Below, piece by piece: positions 25,586 through 33,889 of a stretch of 58,396 nt of DNA. Under the pieces are notes generated by a model, which worked only from the letters and a program-made list of their open reading frames with translations, was not told the DNA's origin and made no database searches. Each line of letters starts with the position of its first letter. Positions within the stretch are counted from its first letter, which is position 1. The translations under genes were made by a program, and so were the position numbers. The DNA comes from Spartobacteria bacterium UBA6821 (GTDB lineage Bacteria; Verrucomicrobiota; Verrucomicrobiia; Chthoniobacterales; UBA6821). The stretch is from assembly GCA_002452515.1 (NCBI GenBank), contig DKEN01000105.1, positions 1-58,396 on the forward strand. Reading direction: 5' to 3'.

Positions 25586-26353
25586 ATGACCACACAAGAA
25601 GCCAAACTGATTTTACAAGCTTACCGCCCAGGCAGTGAGGATGAGGAAGATCCGTTTTTCGCCGATGCTTTGGAATTTGCCCGGGCAGACAAGGAACTGG
25701 GTGAATGGTTCGCCCGGCAATGTGAGTTTGATCGGATGATGGGGAGTGCACTTCAATCAGAGATCCCTCCCTCCGGACTACGTGATGCAATCCTTGCAAG
25801 AAAAACACACCCGCTGGTCTCGAAAAAGGCAAAACCCTTCCATGTGTTAAGTATCCTTCTTTCAGGAGCTGCCGCCATCGTGCTTTTTGTAGGAATCGCC
25901 TTATTTCATGGAGGGTTTCATAATGGTAGCCGTTCCGCCGATCTGACTGTTGCAGCCTTTACCAGAGAGGCCCTTGATATCAAAGAACAGGGGAGAGTAT
26001 CCCTTGCGACGAAAAGCACTGATCCCGCACAACTTCGAAAATGGCTTGCCGAACGAGGCGCGCCCAATGACTTCGTAGTCCCTCCAGGGTTGAATGGCAT
26101 TCCCTCACTGGGTTGCCAAAGTTATGAGATGGGGGGAACAAAGGTTACCCTGATTTGCTTTGATTTAGGAAACAATCAGGTAGCCCACCTGTTCGTTATT
26201 GATAAATCCGCCCTGACGGATGCATCTCAAGATTCTCGTCCTGAACTTCGGGAAGAAAATGGGCTCGCGTTTGCCACCTGGACCTCCGGCAATAAAAGCT
26301 ATGTGCTTACAGGTGACAACATCACAAGGGAAACCATTCAAAAACTGATTTGA
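25586..26353 (+). CDS. Probable membrane anti-sigma factor
   Basis: This 255-residue protein has a cytoplasmic-looking N-terminal part (about 85 residues, acidic, with a LGEWFARQCEFDRMM helix), then VLSILLSGAAAIVLFVGIALF as a single transmembrane helix. An extracytoplasmic domain of about 150 residues follows, containing GCQSYEMGGTKVTLICFDLGNNQVAHLFVI and ending in KSYVLTGDN. That layout and the position just after an ECF sigma gene are typical for anti-sigma factors. The usual zinc-binding HxxxCxxC is absent, so the class is not a standard ZAS domain. The ATG at 25586 is preferred to one at 25547 that overlaps the sigma gene. Confidence 0.75.
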   Translation: MTTQEAKLILQAYRPGSEDEEDPFFADALEFARADKELGEWFARQCEFDRMMGSALQSEIPPSGLRDAILARKTHPLVSKKAKPFHVLSILLSGAAAIVLFVGIALFHGGFHNGSRSADLTVAAFTREALDIKEQGRVSLATKSTDPAQLRKWLAERGAPNDFVVPPGLNGIPSLGCQSYEMGGTKVTLICFDLGNNQVAHLFVIDKSALTDASQDSRPELREENGLAFATWTSGNKSYVLTGDNITRETIQKLI

Positions 26354-26741
26354 ACTTTCGGAAGGCCTCCGATTCAACGAGGTCATGAACTCACTTCATC
26401 CAAGGGACAAACCAACTTCCTGGAGGCAAGTTTAGAAAACGCTGATCTGACGGATGTGGAAATGCGGTGAATAAACTGGAAAAAAGACCAAGGATCAAGG
26501 TTGAAGGTTACTGGGGGAAAAGGCCGCCAAAAGGACTTTGGAAGTAATCGCTAAGTGCTAGGGTCGACAGAAAATAGGGACTGATACTGCCCTGGCAGGT
26601 CGTGGCTTTTTTCTGGAATGAAGATTTTAAATTATTTTTTGGAATAAAATAATAAGACAATGCTCCTATCACAACGGACAGAGTTTCCAGAAGGTAACTT
26701 TTTCCGTAACAAACAACCCAAAAAAAGGAAAAGACACCATC
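26354..26741. other. Intergenic region upstream of the Cys-rich peptide gene
   Basis: This 388-bp gap has two notable parts. At 26411-26470 a frame reads TNFLEASLENADLTDVEMR-stop, which fits the A(D/S)Lxx pattern of pentapeptide-repeat proteins and may be a relic. At 26604-26655 the DNA is very A/T-rich with two direct repeats TGGAAT(G/A)AA (26614-26622 and 26640-26648), a likely promoter or operator region for the following gene. A short weak hairpin with T6 at about 26587-26612 could end the sigma/anti-sigma transcript. Confidence 0.4.
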
Positions 26742-27011
26742 ATGAAATCGAAATCACTACTAGCCGGCGCTGCAGTCGTCGGTTTACTTAGCGGATCCAT
26801 GGCCACGCAAGTACGTGCCGAAAACAACGATGCGACCCAGATTGTCAATCCAGGGACAGCACTCCAGTCACTGGTTGCTGATACCAACTCCTGTAAGGGT
26901 AAAAACACCTGTAAGGGCAAAGGCGGCTGCAAGACCAGTGATAATGGCTGCAAAGCAAAGAATTCCTGCAAAGGAAAGGGCGGTTGTGCCACGGACGGCA
27001 GCAAAAGCTAA
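26742..27011 (+). CDS. Bufferin-like Cys-rich exported peptide (BufA2-type precursor)
   Basis: This 89-residue product has a signal peptide (SLLAGAAVVGLLSGSMATQVRA) and a Lys/Gly/Cys-rich C-terminus. Cysteines at 51, 57, 63, 70, 76 and 82 form two copies of C-x5-C-x5-C with a 19-residue period (CKGKNTCKGKGGC and CKAKNSCKGKGGC). The NxCKGKG words are like those in peptide substrates of MNIO (DUF692) enzymes. Such an enzyme is encoded 61 bp downstream. Bufferins are exported RiPPs whose cysteines are modified so that they bind copper. The ribosome site is purine-rich (AAAAGGAAAAGA). The peptide class is an inference from motif and context. Confidence 0.82.
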   Translation: MKSKSLLAGAAVVGLLSGSMATQVRAENNDATQIVNPGTALQSLVADTNSCKGKNTCKGKGGCKTSDNGCKAKNSCKGKGGCATDGSKS

Positions 27012-27027
27012 AATCAGTACGCAAATC

Positions 27028-27061
27028 GCAGGGGAGTGGCCATTCCACTCCCCTGCCTTTT
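27028..27061 (+). terminator. Hairpin with T-run between the peptide and MNIO genes (attenuator or partial terminator)
   Basis: GCAGGGGAGTGG (27028-27039) pairs perfectly with CCACTCCCCTGC (27045-27056) around a 5-base loop, followed by CTTTT. Being inside the operon, it probably lowers transcription of the enzymes relative to the peptide or protects the peptide mRNA's 3' end. Confidence 0.8.
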
Positions 27062-27071
27062 AAAACTCATC

Positions 27072-27935
27072 ATGCCTGCCAACGAATTCAATGGATTCAC
27101 CGACTATGGAATCGGGATCGGGCTTCGCGTGCCGCATTATCGGCATATTCTGGCGGAAAAACCGCTCGTGGACTGGTTCGAGATCATTTCGGAGAACTTC
27201 ATGGTGGAGGGAGGTCGCCCGCTGGAGGTGCTTGATCAAATCCTCGAACAATATCGGGTCGTCCAGCACGGAGTTGCGATGTACTTCGGATCAGCCGATC
27301 GGCTGAATCGTGAGCATCTCAAGCGCCTGAAACGGCTTGTGAAAAGAACTAAGACTCCTTGGCTCTCCGATCACCTTTGCTGGGGAAGCGTGGATGGCCG
27401 CTACACGCATGATCTTCTGCCGATGCCCTACACCTTTGCGGCTGCAAAGGTTACTGCCGACCGCATCCGTCAGGCGCGCGATTATCTTGAGGTGCCCATC
27501 TGCGTCGAGAATGTCAGCAGTTACGCTGAGTACCATGCCTCGGAAATGACCGAATGGGAGTTCCTATCCGAGGTCGTGGAGGCGGCTGACTGCGGCATTT
27601 TGATGGATGTGAACAATATCTATGTCTCCTCAGAGAACCATGGGTTCGATCCTTACGAGTATCTCAACAACATCCCCCATCATCGCGTGGGCCAGATTCA
27701 TATCGCCGGTCATTCCAAATTCGAAAAGTACACGCTCGATACCCATGACCATCCGGTCCTTGACCCTGTCTGGAAAATGTATGCTCATCTCCTGAAAAAA
27801 ACCGGACCGACCGCTACCCTGCTTGAGTGGGATGACAGCATTCCTTCCTTCGAGGAAGTACATCGCGAGGCGCTGAAGGCGAACCTTTTTCATAAAGCAA
27901 AAACACCAGCTGCTTCCTCTGGAGCCACCAGATAA
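27072..27935 (+). CDS. MNIO-family (DUF692) multinuclear iron enzyme, BufB-like
   Basis: This 287-residue TIM-barrel protein has the DUF692 metal-ligand motifs in order: FEIISENFM, VVQHGVAMYFGS, LSDHLCW, VCVENVSSY, GILMDVNNIYVSSENHG, IHIAGH and THDHPV, then LLEWDD. MNIO enzymes use a multi-iron centre and oxygen to modify cysteines of peptide substrates; BufB makes thiooxazole groups in bufferins. The ATG at 27072 is preferred over 27036 because the latter overlaps the hairpin. The stop directly abuts the next start (TAAATG), as usual for the BufB-BufC pair. Confidence 0.93.
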   Translation: MPANEFNGFTDYGIGIGLRVPHYRHILAEKPLVDWFEIISENFMVEGGRPLEVLDQILEQYRVVQHGVAMYFGSADRLNREHLKRLKRLVKRTKTPWLSDHLCWGSVDGRYTHDLLPMPYTFAAAKVTADRIRQARDYLEVPICVENVSSYAEYHASEMTEWEFLSEVVEAADCGILMDVNNIYVSSENHGFDPYEYLNNIPHHRVGQIHIAGHSKFEKYTLDTHDHPVLDPVWKMYAHLLKKTGPTATLLEWDDSIPSFEEVHREALKANLFHKAKTPAASSGATR

Positions 27936-28904
27936 ATGAAATCGTTGGAAGCAAAGCCACAGCATAACAACGTTCGATCGCGGTCGGAACTCAAAGCATT
28001 CCAACAAAAAATGCTGGGAATGCTTTATCGCCCGCTGAGCCCTGATTGGAAAAGCCGAAAGAAAACCGACGAAGGTATCAGCGTCGTAAAAATCGCTGAG
28101 GGATTGATCAAACCTAACGATCGACTCACCTCCTTCGAAAGGTTGGAAATCTACAATCGGTGTTATTGGTTTCGTGTCCTCGACTCTCTCTATGACGATT
28201 TCCCAGGGCTTCTGGCACTGCTGGGAAACCGGAAATTTCTCAAACTCATAACGGCCTACCTGATTCGATATCCTTCCGAATCCTTCACGCTACGTAATCT
28301 TGGTTCACGTCTGGAATCATTTCTCTGCGAGGAGCCCGAATATGCCTCGCCCCTTCAGGAAATCGCCCTCGATATGGTCCGATTCGAATGGGCGCAGATC
28401 ATCGCGTTCGACGAGATCGCGCGTGAACCAATTTCACCCAAGGATATCCAAAAAAGAGATCCTGAAAAACTGCGCATTGGCTTACAGCCCTACCTGGCTC
28501 TCCTTGAATTGAATCATGCGGTAGATCGATACCTAATTGCGGTCAAGAATCAGGAATTCGATGGTCTCCGCAAGGAGGCCAGCAATACCTCCAATGCAGC
28601 ACCAGAAGGGAAAAATCACCGAAGGCGACTGAGTTTGCCGAAGCGGGAGAGAGTATGGCTTGCCGTTCATCGTTACGACAACATGCTCTATTATAAGCGT
28701 TTGGAACCCGCTGCTTTCACCCTTCTCAAGGAACTGGGGAAGGGGACTCCTCTTGAGATGGCGTGTGGGAAAGCCATCAAAAGGGATGGTTCAGCAAAAC
28801 AAAAGGGAGTTCTGAAAGCCGATGCTTTCCAGGAAAAACTACAAGGATGGTTTGCGGAGTGGTCCTCCCTTCGATGGCTCACTCTTCCCAGCCCCAAAAA
28901 ATAA
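27936..28904 (+). CDS. DUF2063 partner protein of the MNIO enzyme, BufC-like
   Basis: This 322-residue protein shows the DUF2063 (often mislabelled putative DNA-binding domain) features LTSFERLEIYNRCYWFRVLDSLYDDFPGLLALLG at about 65-100, AYLIRYPSESFTLRNLG, then PLQEIALDMVRFEWAQIIAFDE. Such proteins act as substrate-recruiting partners of MNIO enzymes. The N-terminal 30 residues are basic. It has no gap to the MNIO gene and is followed by DoxX after 4 bp, which matches known buf-type order. Confidence 0.88.
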   Translation: MKSLEAKPQHNNVRSRSELKAFQQKMLGMLYRPLSPDWKSRKKTDEGISVVKIAEGLIKPNDRLTSFERLEIYNRCYWFRVLDSLYDDFPGLLALLGNRKFLKLITAYLIRYPSESFTLRNLGSRLESFLCEEPEYASPLQEIALDMVRFEWAQIIAFDEIAREPISPKDIQKRDPEKLRIGLQPYLALLELNHAVDRYLIAVKNQEFDGLRKEASNTSNAAPEGKNHRRRLSLPKRERVWLAVHRYDNMLYYKRLEPAAFTLLKELGKGTPLEMACGKAIKRDGSAKQKGVLKADAFQEKLQGWFAEWSSLRWLTLPSPKK

Positions 28905-28908
28905 TCCA

Positions 28909-29397
28909 ATGAAAAACATGATCTCAAAACTCATCTCCCTGTATGATTCGGTATTCAACCGCTTCGAATGGCCGCAATCCCTACTTCTTTTCTTTCTAAG
29001 GTTCTTCTGGGGGATCAGCTTTATCCAGACCGGTCTGGGAAAACTCCAGCATCTGGATAAAATCACCGGTTTTTTTACTTCCCTTGGTATTCCCTTTCCG
29101 GGGTTCAATGCCGCCTTGGTAGGAACCTTTGAATTTGGAGGAGGCATCCTTCTTCTCATCGGACTCTTCTCAAGATTTGCCGCGGCAACATTGACGAGTA
29201 CCCTGATCATTGCCTATCTCACGGCAGACCTTCCGGCGGTGAAGGCCCTTTTTTCCTCAGACTTTGACAAGTTTTTTGCAGCTGATGAATGGCCCTTCTT
29301 GCTGGTCTGTCTGCTCGTTATTTCCTTCGGTCCCGGCAGGATCTCAGTGGATGCGATTTTGAAAAAATTTGTTCGCCCGAAGCTTCTGTTCAAATGA
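28909..29397 (+). CDS. DoxX-family membrane protein
   Basis: This 162-residue protein has about four hydrophobic segments: LLLFFLRFFWGISFIQTGLGKL (the DoxX signature region), AALVGTFEFGGGILLLIGLF, AAATLTSTLIIAYL and WPFLLVCLLVISFGPGRISVD. DoxX proteins are often found with thiol/redox systems and with MNIO-peptide operons. The ATG at 28909 is used; the open frame begins at 28822 inside the preceding gene. It overlaps the DUF1223 gene by 4 bp. Confidence 0.88.
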   Translation: MKNMISKLISLYDSVFNRFEWPQSLLLFFLRFFWGISFIQTGLGKLQHLDKITGFFTSLGIPFPGFNAALVGTFEFGGGILLLIGLFSRFAAATLTSTLIIAYLTADLPAVKALFSSDFDKFFAADEWPFLLVCLLVISFGPGRISVDAILKKFVRPKLLFK

Positions 29398-30182
29398 TTT
29401 CGTTAGGCTCCAGCAAAATTAGCGGGATCCTTATCCTTCTGATTTTTTGTAGCCTCAAGGTAGTTTGTGGAAAAGAGCCTCAAGTTTTCGAGAGCGGAAC
29501 TCAGCAAGTTTCACTGTTGGAACTCTACACTTCAGAGGGATGCAGTAGTTGTCCTCCTGCCGAGTCTTGGTTCAGTAGCCTCAAGGACAATTCTTCGCTT
29601 TGGGAAAAATTCGTTCCTGTAGCTTTCCATGTGGATTACTGGAATGACCTTGGATGGATTGATCCGTATTCTAAAGCGGATTACTCGGACAGACAGCGCG
29701 CTTATGCAACCGCCTGGCACTCGGAGAGCATTTACACGCCCGAGTTCATTCTCAATGGCAGGGAATGGAAGCTGGACTCACTGGAGATCCCACAATCGAG
29801 AAAAAGTGCCGGCTCACTCAAAGCCACGGTAACGGATGACGGAAATGTTGAGATTCTTTTTAAACCGCTAACTCAAAGCTCTTCTTCCTATGAGGTGGAG
29901 GTGGCGCTCCTGGATTGCGGAATCAGCAATACTGTGGCCCGCGGTGAAAATGCCGGGAGAACATTACATCATGATTTTGAGGCACGAGTTCTCTTGAATT
30001 CTGAATTAACGCCATCCAAAGAGGGGATATTCAAAGCCTGGGTTACTCTTCACTCCCACATTGCATCTCCCGCCTCTGCCATCGCCATCTGGGTACGATT
30101 AAAGCAGAGTTTGGAACCGATTCAGGCTGTTGGGGGATGGCTACATGAAAATGCCAAGAACAAGGAATCTGGAGCTGGTTGA
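29394..30182 (+). CDS. Exported DUF1223 thioredoxin-fold protein
   Basis: This 262-residue protein has a hydrophobic N-terminus (SGILILLIFCSLKVVCG) that should direct export. The DUF1223 core then follows: VSLLELYTSEGCSSCPPAESWFSSL carries a CxxC pair, and FHVDYWNDLGWIDPYSKADYSDRQRAYA and YTPEFILNG are strongly conserved in that family. A C-terminal beta domain follows. The fold is thioredoxin-like and the activity unproven. It is coupled to DoxX by an ATGA overlap, so it belongs to the operon. A role in thiol or metal chemistry of the Cys-rich peptide is plausible. Confidence 0.85.
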   Translation: MISLGSSKISGILILLIFCSLKVVCGKEPQVFESGTQQVSLLELYTSEGCSSCPPAESWFSSLKDNSSLWEKFVPVAFHVDYWNDLGWIDPYSKADYSDRQRAYATAWHSESIYTPEFILNGREWKLDSLEIPQSRKSAGSLKATVTDDGNVEILFKPLTQSSSSYEVEVALLDCGISNTVARGENAGRTLHHDFEARVLLNSELTPSKEGIFKAWVTLHSHIASPASAIAIWVRLKQSLEPIQAVGGWLHENAKNKESGAG

Positions 30183-30226
30183 AGATTGTTTGGAATAAAG
30201 CTCCACCATCAATGCTCCGATAAGTC

Positions 30227-31300
30227 ATGAAACAACATCTTTTGAAGCAAGTTTTCGGACTTCTCCTCATCATGCTAATTGCCGGATGCAAGCAGGGCAA
30301 AAGCGGAGAATCCATATCAAACACCCCAACAAATGCCATGATCCAAAGTAAACAGTTCCAACCCATACCCCCCGAAGAGAGAAAGCAGAAGCTAACGGCG
30401 ATTCAGTATGCGGTGACACAAATGGCCGATACCGAGCCGGCATTTCAGAATGAGTTTTGGGACAATCACAAACCAGGAATCTATGTCGATGTGGTTTCCG
30501 GAAAACCGCTCTTCAGTTCCCTGGACAAGTTTGATTCAGGGTGCGGTTGGCCCAGTTTCACCAAACCGGTAAATGCTCAGGAGGTCGTCGAAAAGACCGA
30601 CTCAACGTTTGGCATGGAAAGGACGGAAGTGCGTTCCAAAACTGCCGATTCTCACCTGGGCCATGTCTTTGACGATGGGCCAGCTCCCGGTCATCAGAGG
30701 TACTGCATCAATTCGGCTTCCCTGAGATTCATTCCTGTGGAGGAGATGGCGGCGGCAGGTTACGGCAACTTACTGGAGCCCTTTGTGACGGCTGGACTTA
30801 TTAAACCCTCACCCAAAAAGGAAACAGCAATCGTTGCGGGTGGCTGCTTTTGGGGGATGCAGGAAATCATACGAAAACTACCGGGCGTGATCAGTTCGAG
30901 GGTTGGTTATACGGGTGGGCATGTTCCAAATCCTAGCTATGAAGATGTTTGCACCCATACGACGGGTCATGCAGAGGCTGTGGAAGTGGTGTTTGATCCG
31001 AACGTTCTGAGTTACGAGCAGTTCCTGGGGTTTTTCTTCAGGATGCATGATCCGACAACCCAGAACCGCCAAGATAATGATATCGGTGATCAATATCGCT
31101 CGGCAATTTTCTACACCAGCGAGCAGCAGAAAGAGACTGCTGAAAAGGTGAAAGAGAGTGTCGATAAATCAGGAAAATGGAAAAATCCCATTGTGACAGA
31201 AATCACGAAGGCGACCGAATTCTATCCTGCAGAAGAATATCATCAGGATTATCTGGAAAAGAATCCCGGCGGCTATACCTGCCACTTCTTGCGGAACTGA
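30227..31300 (+). CDS. msrAB: Lipoprotein MsrB-MsrA fusion, peptide methionine sulfoxide reductase
   Basis: This protein repairs oxidised methionine (both S and R sulfoxides). The 357-residue product starts with a lipoprotein signal ([10 protein letters not shown]). An MsrB domain at about 50-185 has resolving Cys in [10 protein letters not shown] and catalytic Cys in RYCINSASL. An MsrA domain at about 195-357 has catalytic GGCFWG. Both CxxC zinc pairs of many MsrB proteins are missing, as in the zinc-free Neisseria type. The order B-then-A is the reverse of Neisseria PilB. It lies 44 bp after the DUF1223 gene and closes the operon. Location is envelope-side, so electrons must come from an exported thiol donor. 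Confidence 0.94.
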   Translation: MKQHLLKQVFGLLLIMLIAGCKQGKSGESISNTPTNAMIQSKQFQPIPPEERKQKLTAIQYAVTQMADTEPAFQNEFWDNHKPGIYVDVVSGKPLFSSLDKFDSGCGWPSFTKPVNAQEVVEKTDSTFGMERTEVRSKTADSHLGHVFDDGPAPGHQRYCINSASLRFIPVEEMAAAGYGNLLEPFVTAGLIKPSPKKETAIVAGGCFWGMQEIIRKLPGVISSRVGYTGGHVPNPSYEDVCTHTTGHAEAVEVVFDPNVLSYEQFLGFFFRMHDPTTQNRQDNDIGDQYRSAIFYTSEQQKETAEKVKESVDKSGKWKNPIVTEITKATEFYPAEEYHQDYLEKNPGGYTCHFLRN

Positions 31301-31356
31301 ACAGTTGGCCCAAGCAGGGTGAGGTGATAGGATGTCCTCTAAGTGACGATACCCGT

Positions 31357-32892
31357 TTAACTCCAGAGGCGGCGGTCGAGATTCCGGTAGCTGAGTGCCT
31401 CCAGCAGGTGGTTTGTGGCGATGGATTCACTTCCCGCCATATCGGCGATGGTCCTGGCTACCTTCAGGATGCGGTCATAGGAACGGGCGCTGAAATTGAG
31501 ATCAGTCATGGCTCGTTTCAGTAGCTCATTTCCAGAGTCATCGAGTCGACAATGCTCTTTGAGTTGAGCATGGCTCATCCGGGCATTGCAGGAGGTTTTC
31601 CTGCTTTTTGCAAACCGTCGGTTTTGGATTTCCCGTGCTTTCAGGATGCGTTCCCGAATGGAGGCTGATGACTCTGCTGGAACTCTATCGGAGAGATCCT
31701 TGTATTCAACGGCCGGGGCCTCGACATGAAGATCAATGCGGTCAAGTAGTGGTCCGGAGATGCGTTGGCGATAGCGTTCGACCTGTCCTGGAGAACAACG
31801 ACACTCGCGTTTCGGATCTCCGAAATAGCCGCACGGACAGGGGTTCATCGCGGCTACCAGCATGAAGGCGCAAGGAAAGGTCATTGTTCCTGAAGCCCGA
31901 GTTACCACAACTTTACCATCCTCAAGAGGCTGACGGAGTACTTCGAGAGTTGAACGATGGAACTCCGGTAACTCGTCGAGAAAAAGCACTCCGTGATGGG
32001 CCAAACTCACTTCTCCGGGAGTGATGTTGGAGGTTCCTCCGAGCAGGCCAATGTCGGAAATGGTATGATGGGGATCCCTGAATGGGCGTTGCAGCACAAT
32101 CGAATCGCCGGAACGCAGGAGTCCGCAGACGGAATGAATCTTTGTGATTTCAATGGCCTCTTCAAGGGTCATGGGAGGCATGATGGTGGGGATGCGCTTG
32201 GCAAGCATCGACTTGCCCGATCCGGGAGGGCCAAGCAAAAGGAGGTTGTGACCACCGGCAACCGCAACCTCAATCGCCCTCTTTACCTGATGCTGACCTT
32301 TGACCTCTGAAAAATCGACATCGAACACCTGCGCGCTGCTTTCCGGATTTTCCGCTGCATGGATTGCCGGAACCAGTTCCGTTGCCTTGGATAAGAATTC
32401 ATAAGCCTCCCGCAGGTTTTTCACCCCATAGACATCGATGCCCTGTACCACTGCGGCCTCCCGTACATTCGCCAGAGGAAGCAATACAGCCTTTTTTCCC
32501 CGTGCGCGGGCTTCCAAGGTGAGAGGAAGGGCTCCTTTGATCGGCCTGACTTCGCCAGTCAGTGCAAGTTCTCCGGCAACAGCACATCGTGACAGGCGGG
32601 AAAGCTCCACTTCCTGATCGGTTGCGATCATGCCAAGAGCAATCGGAAGATCAAAACTTGGGCCCTGCTTCTTGATGTCAGCGGGAGCAAGATTGACCGT
32701 GGTGCGCTTGCGCGGCCAGCGGTAACCGCTGTTGGAAAGTGCCGCGATGACCCTATCCTTGCTCTCCTTCACCGCCGTGTCAGGAAGGCCGACCACGACG
32801 ATGCTTGGTTCCCCTGGACCCGTATTCACTTCGATCTCGATTTCAGTGGCATCAATGCCGACCACAGCAGCGGAAAAAACACGTGTTATCAT
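31357..32892 (-). CDS. comM: YifB/ComM-family Mg-chelatase-like AAA ATPase
   Basis: ComM is a hexameric DNA helicase aiding branch migration during integration of taken-up DNA. The 511-residue product begins with the Lon-like/ChlI N-terminal domain ([37 protein letters not shown]). It then has Walker [14 protein letters not shown], the DPHHT segment, FLDELPEF, and the zinc-ribbon [17 protein letters not shown]. The ATG at 32892 matches the family start. The frame is open to 33015 but the extra residues look non-native. Convergent with msrAB. Confidence 0.93.
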   Translation of the reverse strand: MITRVFSAAVVGIDATEIEIEVNTGPGEPSIVVVGLPDTAVKESKDRVIAALSNSGYRWPRKRTTVNLAPADIKKQGPSFDLPIALGMIATDQEVELSRLSRCAVAGELALTGEVRPIKGALPLTLEARARGKKAVLLPLANVREAAVVQGIDVYGVKNLREAYEFLSKATELVPAIHAAENPESSAQVFDVDFSEVKGQHQVKRAIEVAVAGGHNLLLLGPPGSGKSMLAKRIPTIMPPMTLEEAIEITKIHSVCGLLRSGDSIVLQRPFRDPHHTISDIGLLGGTSNITPGEVSLAHHGVLFLDELPEFHRSTLEVLRQPLEDGKVVVTRASGTMTFPCAFMLVAAMNPCPCGYFGDPKRECRCSPGQVERYRQRISGPLLDRIDLHVEAPAVEYKDLSDRVPAESSASIRERILKAREIQNRRFAKSRKTSCNARMSHAQLKEHCRLDDSGNELLKRAMTDLNFSARSYDRILKVARTIADMAGSESIATNHLLEALSYRNLDRRLWS

Positions 32893-33029
32893 GGAGGAGA
32901 GCGGGAGCATCCATCGCATGGGGAGGGGATTTTGTAAACTGGTGATGCGAAATTCAAAAAGATTTCGAACGCACAGCCATGGACCTGTGTCAAATAGAAC
33001 AAAGGAATACAACAAACTTCCTACTCAAT

Positions 33030-33884
33030 ATGTCCTACGAAGATTCAGATTCAGGTTTCCAACTTTACCTCCGGCAGATCGCGCAGTATGCGCTGTTGAC
33101 ACCTGCCCAAGAGGTGGTTCTTGCTGCCAAGATTAAGAAAGGAAACAAGGCGGCCAAGGCTGAAATGATCCGCGCCAACCTGCGCCTTGTGGTCAAGATT
33201 GCCCGCGACTATGCCAATCTGGGACTTCCTCTGATGGATCTGATTTCCGAAGGAAATATCGGATTGGTCAAGGCGGTCGAGCGCTTTGATCCTGCGAAGG
33301 GTGGCAAGCTCTCCACCTATGGTTCCTGGTGGATCAAACAGTCGATCAAGCGCGCCCTTGCAAATCAGGGTAAGACAATCCGTCTCCCTGTCCACCTTGT
33401 GGACAAGATCGCCAAGATCCGTCGGGTAGGCGCGGGACTCAGTGATGAGTTGGGTCGTGAAGCGACGGACGAAGAAATCGCCGAGGAGGTCGGCATGAAT
33501 GCTGCCAAAGTGACGAAGCTCAAACAGGCATCGATTCGTCCCGCATCCTTGGATGCCCCCGTGGGTGATGATGACTCTGCGGAGTTCGGTGATCTCGTGG
33601 GGGATGTCATGGCCATTGATCCCTTTGAACAACTTCGGGATAAGAACCTTCAGGAGGAGGTTGGTGATTTGCTGGAACAGCTCGATGATCGTGAACGCAA
33701 AATCATTGACGCCCGTTTCGGGCTGGATGGCTCCGAACCGATCACGCTTGAGGAAGTCGGTGTGAAGTTTGGTGTGACTCGGGAGAGAATACGTCAGCTT
33801 CAGAATATCGCATTGAGCAAAATGCGTCGGGCTCTGAACAAACGGGAAAAATACAATCCCGAGGTGCTGGCTCAGGCTGCTTAG
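33030..33884 (+). CDS. Sigma-70 family RNA polymerase sigma factor (RpoD/group 2 type)
   Basis: This 284-residue protein has region 1.2 (LYLRQIAQYALLTPAQEVVLAAKI), region 2 (ANLRLVVKIARDYANLGLPLMDLISEGNIGLVKAVERFDPAKGGKLSTYGSWWIKQSIKRAL), region 3 and region 4 (LDDRERKIIDARFGLDG, TLEEVGVKFGVTRERIRQLQ). Region 1.1 is lacking, and it is shorter than a housekeeping RpoD. It could therefore be a group 2 stress-type sigma or the short primary sigma seen in some phyla. The ATG at 33030 was chosen because homology starts there. Confidence 0.93.
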   Translation: MSYEDSDSGFQLYLRQIAQYALLTPAQEVVLAAKIKKGNKAAKAEMIRANLRLVVKIARDYANLGLPLMDLISEGNIGLVKAVERFDPAKGGKLSTYGSWWIKQSIKRALANQGKTIRLPVHLVDKIAKIRRVGAGLSDELGREATDEEIAEEVGMNAAKVTKLKQASIRPASLDAPVGDDDSAEFGDLVGDVMAIDPFEQLRDKNLQEEVGDLLEQLDDRERKIIDARFGLDGSEPITLEEVGVKFGVTRERIRQLQNIALSKMRRALNKREKYNPEVLAQAA

Positions 33885-33889
33885 AAATA

